Assembly: GCA_902779075.1 (NCBI GenBank) | Contig: CACZAK010000294.1 | Coordinates: 1 to 7,613 of the forward strand | From: an uncultured bacterium | Lineage (GTDB): Bacteria > Verrucomicrobiota > Kiritimatiellia > RFP12 > UBA1067 | Reading direction: 5' to 3' | DNA: 7,613 bases | Shown: positions 1 to 7,187 of the stretch, piece by piece | Layout: the number at the start of each line of letters is the position of its first letter | Position numbering within the stretch: the first letter of the stretch is position 1 | Made by a program: the position numbers and the translations under genes | The notes under the pieces: model-generated | Told to the model about the DNA's origin: nothing | The model's database searches: none | The model's input: only the letters and a program-made list of their open reading frames with translations

Positions 1-2
1 AG

Positions 3-665
3 GTCGTCGGCGTAGAGGTAGCTGCGGAGCGGCGTGCCATCACCGTTTATGATTATGGGCTTCCCGTCAAGGCAGTTCTGGATGAAGTTTCCGATGGCGA
101 AGTGAATGCCGCGATTGAGATGTGGACCGGTGAAAGCGAAGCAACGGGCGATCTTGACGTCAAATCCGGCATTGACTAGCAACCGCTCCACCGCCAGCTT
201 CCCTTTGCCGTAGGCCGTTACCGGTTCACACGCATCATCCTCTCGCGCCGGTGTAATCCGTGGGCCATACACCGCGCCCGAGCTCGTGAAGAGGATCTTG
301 CCGCAGCCAGCGGCCTTCGCGAAATCTGTCACATGCCGTGCGCCGTCCATGATCACGCTCGTCATTTCAGCATCCGAAAGCGTGGTAACGGCGCTTGTGG
401 CTGCGTGGATAATCGCAGCGAAATGGCCTTCGGGAAAAACAAAGTCGCGCACATCGCCAGCAGCAAATGAAACGCCTGATTGGTTTGCAAGGCGGGGGTA
501 AGATGCCGCAAAGCGCTCGGGCGAGCGAGAAAGTATCACCCATTCGGCCTGCGCCCATGGCCATTCGGGATGTCGCAGCCGATAGTCGAGCATCGACTTG
601 CCGAAGAAACCCGTGCCACCGGTGATGAAGAGGCGATAGTGTTGGATCTCGCCACCGTAAGTCAT
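3..665 (-). CDS. NAD(P)-dependent epimerase/dehydratase (extended SDR), N-terminal part
   Basis: The first 221 residues of an extended short-chain dehydrogenase are visible; the gene runs off the left edge of the window. Near the N-terminus is the Rossmann dinucleotide-binding motif GGTGFFG (residues 16-22, GxxGxxG). A DVRDF segment follows at about 71-75, then IIHAAT at about 85-90, the serine motif TSSGAVYG at about 127-134 and the catalytic pair Y152/K156 in YGKGK. This is the arrangement of nucleotide-sugar 4,6-dehydratases, 4-epimerases and 4-reductases. The ATG at 665 is supported by an AGGGGAG ribosome-binding site six bases upstream. The gene starts 23 bases after the ThDP enzyme stops and is probably co-transcribed with it. 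By position it could reduce the keto group of the sugar made by the upstream enzymes, as YerF does in yersiniose synthesis. That is inference: the C-terminal substrate-binding part is missing, and an epimerase remains possible. Confidence 0.88.
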   Translation of the reverse strand, partial: MTYGGEIQHYRLFITGGTGFFGKSMLDYRLRHPEWPWAQAEWVILSRSPERFAASYPRLANQSGVSFAAGDVRDFVFPEGHFAAIIHAATSAVTTLSDAEMTSVIMDGARHVTDFAKAAGCGKILFTSSGAVYGPRITPAREDDACEPVTAYGKGKLAVERLLVNAGFDVKIARCFAFTGPHLNRGIHFAIGNFIQNCLDGKPIIINGDGTPLRSYLYADD

Positions 666-671
666 TATCAA

Positions 672-678
672 CTCCCCT
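672..678 (-). promoter_or_regulatory. Ribosome-binding site of the SDR gene
   Basis: On the minus strand AGGGGAG lies six bases before the ATG at 665, inside the 23-base gap after the ThDP enzyme gene. It is the strongest Shine-Dalgarno match in the window. It fixes the SDR start and shows that this gene has its own initiation signal, where its upstream neighbours depend on overlapping stop and start codons. Confidence 0.7.
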
Positions 679-688
679 AACTGTGCCG

Positions 689-2491
689 TCAATCTGCGAT
701 TAACCAGTTTTTCAGCTCTTCCCTTGGCAAAAACGGCGCCATATCTTCAAGTGGCGCAGACACCATCGTACCGTCTGGCAACCGCTTCGATGCCGCCTTG
801 GGCGCGAAAAACTGCCTTTCGTCAACGACGATCTCGGCAAACAACGGCCCGTCATCCTTCATCTTCTGAAGAAGTTTTTGCACGTCGCTCTCGCATGCGA
901 CCCTGATAAACGGAATGCCGTAAGCGTATGCAAGTCGCTCCGCCTGTGGGAAGCTGAGACCATTGCCGTCGCACACACCGACTAAGGGACGCCCCTTGAA
1001 AAGGTTTTGCTGCGTCTGGCGTATGGAATGGTAGCCGTTGTTGTTCAAGTACAGAATCTTGAGGTTGAGCCTGTTGTAAACGACGGTCTGCAGTTCCTGA
1101 AGATTCATCTGGAAGCTTCCGTCTCCGTCGATGCAGATCACCCGCCTGCCACCTCTCGCCACGCAGGCTCCGATCGCGGCAGGGAAACCGTATCCCATCG
1201 CCGCACAGCCCGAATTCGTGAAAAGCCTCGTGTTGTGCTTGATGACCGCAGCCTGAAAACCAATCACGCATGCGCTTCCGTTGCCGCACACAACTTGATC
1301 GTCATCATCAAGACCTTGGAAGAAATCAGAGACAAACGCATACGGATTAAGCGGAGTTCCCTCTCCGCGATATTCAGGCAGCACAGCCGGGAATCTCGCA
1401 TTGACGGCACGGCACCATGCAATCCACTTCTCGTGCGATTCGCTGCAAACAGCCGCGAGATCGGCCTTGAGGAGATCGCCCACGACATCTCGCAGATCGG
1501 CCCATATCGGCATGTCGATGTTCACCGTGGGTTTTTTAAGCTCGTTCTCGTCTATGTCAACGACAATCTTATACGCGCCACGCGCAAAGTCCTTGTAGTT
1601 GTAGCTGATCATCCTGATGTTCATCCTGCAGCCAAGTACCAGCAGGAGGTCACAGTTCTGCACGATGAAGTTGCCACCACGGGTTCCGACGGTTCCGGGT
1701 CTTCCGCAGTAGAGTTCATGGTCGTCCCAAATAAGGTCGTGCGCGTTCCATGCGGTCACGATCGGGATCCGCGCAGTCTCGGCGAAACGAAGAACGTCGT
1801 CTCTGCAATCGGCGAGACGAACGCCCGTGCCAAGCAGCAACACCGGACGCTTGGCCGTCTTGAGTTTTTTGACAATGGCATTTGTAAGCGACGTGTCGTA
1901 ACGTACAGTCTTATCGCCGTCGTCCGACTCAGGATCATAATGCCGCAGGCCGTCTGTATCGACGATTGCCGCCTGCACATCGAGCGGAACATCAAGCCAG
2001 ACGGGCCCTGGACGTCCGTTGACCGCGAGATGATAGGCCTTCTCCAGATGGTAGGCGATGTCCGCCGGATCAAGCACAATCGCGGCGTACTTCGTCATCG
2101 GGCGCACGCTCGACACGATGTCGTACTCCTGGTCGCCAAGCTGCCTGAGCGGGACTTTCGTCGCGTGAATCGTCGTCTCGCGCTTGACCTGCCCGGACAC
2201 CACGAACATCGGGATCGAATCAAGCCACCCACCCAGCACGCCGGTAATCGCGTTGGTGCCGCCGGGCCCGCTCGTGACGCAGACCGCCGCAAGACGCCCC
2301 GACATCCTCGTGTAGCCTTCCGCCGCGATGGCGGAAGCCTGCTCATGGTGGTTATAGATGCACGTCAGCCGTTCATGGTGTCCCAAGGCGTCGTTGAGGT
2401 GCATGGCACCTCCGCCCGTCACGGTGAAGACGTGCGTAACCCCCTTTCCTGCGAGGTAATCGGCTATGAACTCTGAAACTTTCTTCTTCAT
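689..2491 (-). CDS. Thiamine diphosphate-dependent enzyme, acetolactate synthase-like (600 aa)
   Basis: This is a full-length three-domain ThDP enzyme. The N-terminal pyrimidine-binding domain carries the activating glutamate E50 in NHHEQAS and a TSGPGGTNAITG motif at about 73-84. The middle domain (about 190-350) has the LLLGTGVRL and VLGCRMN elements typical of the acetolactate synthase superfamily. The C-terminal domain has the ThDP/Mg2+ motif starting GDGS at 456-459 and ending NNNG at 483-486. Such enzymes decarboxylate a 2-oxoacid and pass the acyl anion to an acceptor. No acetolactate synthase regulatory subunit or branched-chain amino acid gene is adjacent; the neighbours are CDP-deoxysugar genes. 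A YerE-like role, adding a two-carbon or larger branch to a 4-keto sugar, is therefore more likely than valine/isoleucine synthesis. The start ATG overlaps the stop of the HAD gene (ATGA), with GGAG eight bases upstream. The superfamily is certain; the substrate is inferred. Confidence 0.93.
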   Translation of the reverse strand: MKKKVSEFIADYLAGKGVTHVFTVTGGGAMHLNDALGHHERLTCIYNHHEQASAIAAEGYTRMSGRLAAVCVTSGPGGTNAITGVLGGWLDSIPMFVVSGQVKRETTIHATKVPLRQLGDQEYDIVSSVRPMTKYAAIVLDPADIAYHLEKAYHLAVNGRPGPVWLDVPLDVQAAIVDTDGLRHYDPESDDGDKTVRYDTSLTNAIVKKLKTAKRPVLLLGTGVRLADCRDDVLRFAETARIPIVTAWNAHDLIWDDHELYCGRPGTVGTRGGNFIVQNCDLLLVLGCRMNIRMISYNYKDFARGAYKIVVDIDENELKKPTVNIDMPIWADLRDVVGDLLKADLAAVCSESHEKWIAWCRAVNARFPAVLPEYRGEGTPLNPYAFVSDFFQGLDDDDQVVCGNGSACVIGFQAAVIKHNTRLFTNSGCAAMGYGFPAAIGACVARGGRRVICIDGDGSFQMNLQELQTVVYNRLNLKILYLNNNGYHSIRQTQQNLFKGRPLVGVCDGNGLSFPQAERLAYAYGIPFIRVACESDVQKLLQKMKDDGPLFAEIVVDERQFFAPKAASKRLPDGTMVSAPLEDMAPFLPREELKNWLIAD

Positions 2492-3135
2492 ACAATCAGC
2501 TCCACGATCTGTTCCAGGCTGTCGATGCAGCCAATGTTAGGATATCCACCAACATCGGATTTCGTCTTGAAACCAAATCCGAAAGTCACCCCGATGAAGT
2601 CAACGCCTGCATTGGCGGCACCGACGGCATCATGCTCCGTATCGCCGACGAGTACAACCCCTTTCCTGTCAACACCCAGCTCCCGGATACACATTTCGAC
2701 GATGTCGGCCTTTGTGAGGTGGTTGAAGTTGTCTGCGCCGTGCATGGACTTGCAGTATGGGGCGATGCCGAAATGTTGCAAAACCTGAATCGCGTAGTCT
2801 TCGCGCTTGTATGTCGCAACCCCAAGAACGATGCCGTTGCCAGACAATGCCGTCAGCGTCTCGATGAGCGCCGGATACGGCTTTGCCTTGAACAGGGCGT
2901 TCTCCTTGTAGTAGCATCTGAATCGGTTCGCGGCCTCCTGCGCTCCGGCCTCGTCCATGCCATAGTAGCGCATGAACGACTCCTGTATCGGGGGGCCGAC
3001 AAAACGGAGCATCGTCTCGCGCGGCAGCGGCTCACGGCCCAACGACACAGCCGCATGCATAGCACTCTCCAGCACGCCGTCCGTGGTGTCGAGCAGCGTA
3101 CCGTCAAGATCGAACAAGACGGCAGACTTCTTCAT
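2488..3135 (-). CDS. HAD-family hydrolase, phosphoglycolate-phosphatase-like (215 aa)
   Basis: All four HAD motifs are present: the nucleophile motif DLDGT with D9 and D11, motif II threonine T109 in VATYK, motif III lysine K142, and motif IV GDTEHD with D165 and D169. The segment between motifs I and II (about residues 16-90) forms an alpha-helical C1 cap like that of Gph/PGP-type phosphatases, and the length is normal for them. It should remove phosphate from a small soluble metabolite in the cytoplasm. The gene is locked between the aldolase and the ThDP enzyme by four-base ATGA overlaps on both sides (3132-3135 and 2488-2491), so the three proteins are probably made in step. The likely substrate is then a phosphorylated product or substrate of the aldolase, which is inference. 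Only a weak AGGG precedes the start, consistent with coupled translation. Confidence 0.9.
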   Translation of the reverse strand: MKKSAVLFDLDGTLLDTTDGVLESAMHAAVSLGREPLPRETMLRFVGPPIQESFMRYYGMDEAGAQEAANRFRCYYKENALFKAKPYPALIETLTALSGNGIVLGVATYKREDYAIQVLQHFGIAPYCKSMHGADNFNHLTKADIVEMCIRELGVDRKGVVLVGDTEHDAVGAANAGVDFIGVTFGFGFKTKSDVGGYPNIGCIDSLEQIVELIV

Positions 3136-4739
3136 ATCGCCCTATAGACCGTCGTGGTTAAGAACTTAAGCGACATGCTCCGTCCCAGTTCCGGAAGGAC
3201 CTTGTCAACATACGAGTTGATCTCCGACCCAAGGCGTTTGACGAAGTCGTATTCCATCTTCGATGCGTAGTAGTTCTCGCGGTCCGACGAATAACCATCG
3301 ATCCCGGCAAGTGCCACATCGCGAACGCCCGCCTTCAAGAGAACCTTCAGCATCATGATGAAGGAGTTGTCCATGAACACGGCGCTGCGGTCGACCAGCG
3401 ACTCGTAATCAAGGGTGAAGTCGAAATCGCCTTTAGTCCTCGTCAGGTTGGACGTGGCAATGAGCTTGATCGAGGCCGCGTTCGCGGTGATGGCCGAGAC
3501 CTGCTGGTTGTAGCGCTTCGAGTTTGTCAGAAAAACAGCGTCGACTGAAAATCCGTCGGGGATGTAGTTGATCGAAATCACAAATGGATTCTTCGCCGCG
3601 ATGTGTTCCTCAATGGAAGATCGCTCGTCGACGATCGTCTTCCCCGGCCCCAGGACAAGGACATTCCTTCCGTTCAACAGACATCTCAACCCTTCATACG
3701 CGGCAGAATCGTCGCACCCGTGCCTCTGGTAGTCAACATAAAGCTGTTCGATGTAGTCCTTGTCGTAGAGAAGCTTCTTGTCGCCCTGAAGCCGCGACAG
3801 TATCTCGTTGACCGACTTGATGGACAGCGTCTTCTTGTCGACGAGGTAGCTCACGTAGTTCGGATGGCAATCATTGGATGCCGCAACGAACGCCTTCAGC
3901 GAATACCCCCAATGGTACTTTGCGTAGAGGGGGACGATGTTCGCGTCAATCGCCTCCAGCAGCTGGCTGACGTGGTAGTCCTTGCCGAAGTTGTCCCGCA
4001 TGTACATGCACAGCAGTTCGATCGGCGCGTTCCCCGCTCCCTTGCCCATGCCGAACAGGGAACCGTCGCAGAGCAGCGTCCGCGATCTGTCCCTGTGGCG
4101 GTTGATGAGTTCTATCGAGTTGGCGTACGCAAGCTGGAAGTTGTTGTGCGAATGGTAACCGACGGCGACGCCTCTATCCACATGCCGGTCAAGCATCTCG
4201 TAGTAGTGGAAGAGATTGCCTTTGTGTAGGAGACCGTAGGTATCGACAATGGAAACAGCATGGGGCTTCACGTCGTTCACGAGCCGGATAAGATCCATCA
4301 GTTCATCGTCCGTGTAGCTTGTTATCGACACGAGCTGCGAAAACACGATGTAGCCCATGTCCTTGAGCTGGCGGCAGAAGGCCATGGCGGGTTCCCGCAG
4401 ATGCTTCTTGAATATGACCCTGATTCCGTCAAGGCACGACTCAGCACGCGGCTGGACATGCGATATGTCGCACGTTCCGAAGTCGATCATGCCGACCAAT
4501 TTGGTGCGGCCCCGGTCAAGTCCCCCAAACACCTTGGCGACACTTGCCGTATCCGGGAATATGCTGCGATCGGGATCGAACGGTCTTCGCTGATCCAGGA
4601 ATCCGACTTCAAGAAAGTCAACCCCGGCGCTCACGATGCGCTCAAACACGCCGATCAGCGTGTCATGCCCGAAGCACCAATCGTTGTTGTACCCACCATC
4701 ACGGAGGGTACAGTCGAGCAGCACGACATTACTTTCCAC
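3132..4739 (-). CDS. DRE-TIM/HMGL-like aldolase with an extra C-terminal domain (535 aa)
   Basis: The N-terminal ~280 residues are a DRE-TIM metallolyase of the HMG-CoA lyase/4-hydroxy-2-oxovalerate aldolase group. The signature DCTLRDGGY spans 9-17 (D9, R13, D14), VDTYG is at 165-169, the metal-binding HSH has H196 and H198, and the GMGKGAGNAP loop is at 230-239. Family members make or break carbon-carbon bonds next to a 2-oxoacid using a divalent metal. A helical linker (about 280-355) leads to a further ~180 residues starting NVLVLGPGKT (359-368), a Rossmann-like glycine loop, with VISINYIP and DAVFLTNSKRY further on. I cannot assign that domain; it faintly resembles DUF115 or sialyltransferase-like folds. 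The protein is much longer than a plain aldolase of ~340 residues. The start is GTG at 4739, because the catalytic motif begins only four residues later and AGGGGGG lies just upstream. It overlaps the original rfbH stop by 11 bases. The substrate is unknown. Confidence 0.88.
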   Translation of the reverse strand: MESNVVLLDCTLRDGGYNNDWCFGHDTLIGVFERIVSAGVDFLEVGFLDQRRPFDPDRSIFPDTASVAKVFGGLDRGRTKLVGMIDFGTCDISHVQPRAESCLDGIRVIFKKHLREPAMAFCRQLKDMGYIVFSQLVSITSYTDDELMDLIRLVNDVKPHAVSIVDTYGLLHKGNLFHYYEMLDRHVDRGVAVGYHSHNNFQLAYANSIELINRHRDRSRTLLCDGSLFGMGKGAGNAPIELLCMYMRDNFGKDYHVSQLLEAIDANIVPLYAKYHWGYSLKAFVAASNDCHPNYVSYLVDKKTLSIKSVNEILSRLQGDKKLLYDKDYIEQLYVDYQRHGCDDSAAYEGLRCLLNGRNVLVLGPGKTIVDERSSIEEHIAAKNPFVISINYIPDGFSVDAVFLTNSKRYNQQVSAITANAASIKLIATSNLTRTKGDFDFTLDYESLVDRSAVFMDNSFIMMLKVLLKAGVRDVALAGIDGYSSDRENYYASKMEYDFVKRLGSEINSYVDKVLPELGRSMSLKFLTTTVYRAI

Positions 4740-5951
4740 AGGCCCCCCTGATCGTCTTGATCATGTAGTCGATCTTTACGTCGCCCATGCCGGGGTAGAG
4801 ACCGATCCAGAGCGAGGAGTTCATGATGGTATCGGTGTTGGCAAGCGAGCCGGCCACGCGGTAGTCGATGCCCTCGCGCATCGTCTCGAAGCAGGGATGG
4901 CGGATGATGTTGCCCGCAAAGAGGTTGTCTCTTCGTATTTCTCGAAAAGACGCAACTGCGACAAATCCTTAAGCCCTTCATAGAGTCGCGCGAAGTTCGC
5001 CTTTCGCTTTTCCACGAACGACGGAAACTTCTCAAGCTGGGCGCATCCGACCGCCGCCTGGAGATCGGTTGCCTTCAGGTTGTAGCCGAAGTGCGAATAG
5101 ACGTACTTGTGGTCGTAACCGACGGGCAGCGTGCCAAATTGCTTCGTGAAGCGACAGCCGCAGGTGTTGTCCACGCCCGATTCGCACCAACAGTCGCGTC
5201 CCCAGTCGCGGATGGAGAGCGCGATTTTCTTGAGAAGCGGATTGTCCGTATAGACCGCGCCGCCCTCGCCCATCGTCATGTGATGCGGCGGGTAGAAGCT
5301 CGACGTGCCGATGTCGCCCCACGTGCCGGTGAACTTGCCATCGTATTTGGAGCCGAGCGCGTCGCAGTTGTCCTCGATGAGCCAGAGGTTGTGCTTCTCG
5401 CAGAACGTCTTGACCGCCTTCACGTTGAACGGGTTGCCGAGTGTGTGCGCGAGCATCACGGCCTTCGTCTTCGGCGACCATGCCGCCTCCAGCTGCGAGG
5501 CGTCAATGTTCGCCGTGCCGAGCTCGATATCGACGAACACCGGTACGGCGCCGTACTGTACGATCGGCGCGATGGTGGTGGGGAAGCCCGCCGCAACGGT
5601 GATCACCTCGTCGCCGCGCTTCACCTGGCGCTCGCCAAGGAGCGGGGAGGTCAGCGTCATGAACGCAAGGAGATTTGCCGATGAGCCGGAGTTCACGAGC
5701 AGGGCGAAGCGGACGCCGAGGTAGGCGGCGAGCCCCTTCTCGAAGTCTCGCGACCAATGTCCATATGTGAGCCAGAACTCCAGCGATGCGTCGACAAGGT
5801 TCACGACTTCTTTCTCGTCAAAAACCCTCCCCGCGTATTTGACGTGAGTTTCTCCCGGCACAAACGGCTCTCTTAGTTTCACACCATTGACAAGGCGGCA
5901 ATATCTTGCCACCAGGTCCAGTATTTCTTTGCGCAGCACCTCTTCATTCAT
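4729..5951 (-). pseudogene. rfbH: RfbH/DdhC-type CDP-4-keto-6-deoxy-glucose 3-dehydrase, internal deletion plus frameshift
   Basis: RfbH (E1) is a PMP-dependent [2Fe-2S] enzyme that removes the C3 hydroxyl of CDP-4-keto-6-deoxyglucose, working with a flavin/iron-sulfur reductase (E3, not seen here). The diagnostic residues are intact. His223 in FYPPHHMT replaces the usual aminotransferase lysine. C196, C254, C256 and C264 reproduce the E1 spacing C-x57-C-x1-C-x7-C exactly. The open frame from ATG 5951 is good to about residue 344 (near 4922), then reads an unrelated tail to a TGA at 4821-4823. The genuine C-terminus continues one frame away from about 4932 to TAA at 4729-4731, including [13 protein letters not shown] and the final NTDTIMN...WIGLYPGMG. 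Joining the two gives about 408 residues against about 437 for known RfbH. The PSWFGF...KIxTR region is missing, so this is a deletion of roughly 30-38 codons that also shifts the frame. Start support is modest: GAGAGGGGA lies 11 bases upstream. An assembly error is possible. Confidence 0.87.
4743..4749 (-). promoter_or_regulatory. Ribosome-binding site supporting the GTG start of the aldolase
   Basis: AGGGGGG on the minus strand ends three bases before the GTG at 4739, inside the last codons of rfbH. The spacing is short. However, no later start keeps the DCTLRDG motif at residues 9-15, so this start is preferred. Confidence 0.5.
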
Positions 5952-5978
5952 TTGATTACCATTCCCCTCTCTATCACA

Positions 5979-7187
5979 TCAGTGAATTTTCTTTCCTGTC
6001 GACCCGGAATATATTGATCCTTCCCAATGCATCCTCATAAGTTGCTGGAGTATCTGCCGCTCGTACAAGACAGAAGTAATGATTACCGACCCTTGCATGC
6101 CAACCAAAGCCTTTAATTCCGACGGATTGACAATGCGAATGTCATTTATTGTCTCAGAAATGTTTTTTTTGACTCCAGTGTCAATTATCAGCGCAGGATT
6201 TCCAAGCGGGAAATCGGCATACCTACTCAACATCCATTTTGCATATGCACCACATCCCCAATAACAGCTTCCAACCGGGATATTTGCATCTTGAAGCCTC
6301 TTTTCCGCATCTTGAGACATATTTATAAATCTGCGGATTCCAGAAACCGGACTATGAAACGGTCCCGGTCTTACATCATCAGTCGGTTTCATCTTTCTCA
6401 ATAGCATGCGACACATTGGGATGGATCTTCCAGGAACTGGCGTGCCAACTAACATCTCTGACTTTATGCAATGATATCCGTGCTGTTTCCATGCGACAGT
6501 CATCGTGTCGACATTAAAATGGTTGATATGCTCCATGTCGAATGAGTAGTACGGGGCATAGAAATGTTCATGGTATCTTGACCCATCCGGGACATCCACA
6601 TAAACAAAACCGTCGCTTTTGAGGAGCTTGTCTATAGAGTCAATCGCATCATGAATTGTATAAAGATGCTCAAATACATTTGACACCACAACAAGATCGA
6701 ACCGCTGGGAAATTGACATAGGCAAAGCTGCAATCTCGACGCAAGTCGCAGGTATGCCAAATTCGTCTCTAAGAATGTCCATGCAACCTTTTGAAGCATC
6801 GAATCCATGCAGAGAAGAATAACCTTGCTCCTTGAAAATGCGAAGAAGCCCCCCCTTCCCGCAGCCTATATCGGCAATAGCGACCGATTTCTGTTTAAGT
6901 GCCGGCTCCACAAACTTTATGATGCTCTCATAGCGCAATCTATCAACAGGCGACACATCTCCGCTGCCCCCTGTCCCGCTCTGAACATATTTCCCTAACT
7001 GTGCATAGTATTTCTTGAATACATCTGAGCCGACTGCTACATCGTCGTATACGAAGCCACATCCACAACAAAGAACAATTCGATACTCATTTGGCAAGAT
7101 TGCATTGTGGTTTTGAGCAAAAGAAAGCGCGACCAGCAATTCAGGATCGTATTTTCCGCATAATGGACACTGCCTATTTCTACTCAT
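5979..7187 (-). CDS. SAM-dependent methyltransferase, sugar C-methyltransferase architecture (402 aa)
   Basis: Three parts are visible. The first is an N-terminal zinc-binding module with C7-x2-C10 and C40-x2-C43. The second is a class I SAM-binding Rossmann fold with motif I IADIGCGKG at 104-112, an acidic FD at 129-130 and NVFEHL at 170-175. The third is a C-terminal domain (about 300-402) with GCGAYAK at 311-317 and a VIITSVLY strand. This Methyltransf_13/class I/Methyltransf_14 layout is known from C-3 and C-5 methyltransferases of deoxysugar pathways (TylC3, NovU, TcaB9). The pair E219-H220 in DMEHINHF matches the catalytic EH of TcaB9, although the usual following Tyr-Phe-Ser is altered. 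The start ATG overlaps the dehydratase stop (ATGA), with AGAGG six bases upstream. It likely methylates a CDP-4-keto sugar in the cytoplasm, but O- or N-methylation is not excluded. Its GC content is far below that of its downstream neighbours. Confidence 0.88.
   Translation of the reverse strand: MSRNRQCPLCGKYDPELLVALSFAQNHNAILPNEYRIVLCCGCGFVYDDVAVGSDVFKKYYAQLGKYVQSGTGGSGDVSPVDRLRYESIIKFVEPALKQKSVAIADIGCGKGGLLRIFKEQGYSSLHGFDASKGCMDILRDEFGIPATCVEIAALPMSISQRFDLVVVSNVFEHLYTIHDAIDSIDKLLKSDGFVYVDVPDGSRYHEHFYAPYYSFDMEHINHFNVDTMTVAWKQHGYHCIKSEMLVGTPVPGRSIPMCRMLLRKMKPTDDVRPGPFHSPVSGIRRFINMSQDAEKRLQDANIPVGSCYWGCGAYAKWMLSRYADFPLGNPALIIDTGVKKNISETINDIRIVNPSELKALVGMQGSVIITSVLYERQILQQLMRMHWEGSIYSGSTGKKIH
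6163..6170 (-). repeat. Homopolymer A8 (coding strand) in the methyltransferase gene
   Basis: Eight consecutive A on the coding strand (T on plus) fall at codons for V-K-K-N, around residues 339-342 of the methyltransferase. It is the longest single-base run I noticed in the window. The frame is open as written. Confidence 0.6.

Noticed and set aside
286..680. Small plus- and minus-strand open frames inside the left-edge gene
   Set aside because: They are shadows of the SDR gene, which runs uninterrupted from 665 to the window edge and carries all the family motifs.
666..688. Possible terminator or promoter in the gap between the ThDP enzyme and SDR genes
   Set aside because: Only 23 bases are available and hold a ribosome-binding site; no hairpin with a T run or -35/-10 pair could be seen.
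1007..2476. A 489-codon open frame on the plus strand opposite the ThDP enzyme gene
   Set aside because: It lies entirely antisense to a gene with clear catalytic motifs, shows no recognisable motif, and is expected from GC-rich codon usage.
3603..4751. Two plus-strand open frames (208 and 163 codons) opposite the aldolase gene
   Set aside because: Both are shadows of the aldolase coding sequence, with no domain motif and no plausible operon partner on that strand.
4821..4935. Programmed -1 frameshifting in rfbH instead of damage
   Set aside because: The shift is in the -1 direction, but no canonical slippery heptamer is present (the local sequence is ACC TCT TTG), and about 30 conserved residues are missing at the same place, which recoding would not explain.
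4655..5035. A separate 126-codon minus-strand gene covering the end of rfbH
   Set aside because: It is in the third frame, reads arginine-rich nonsense and overlaps the true RfbH C-terminal codons.
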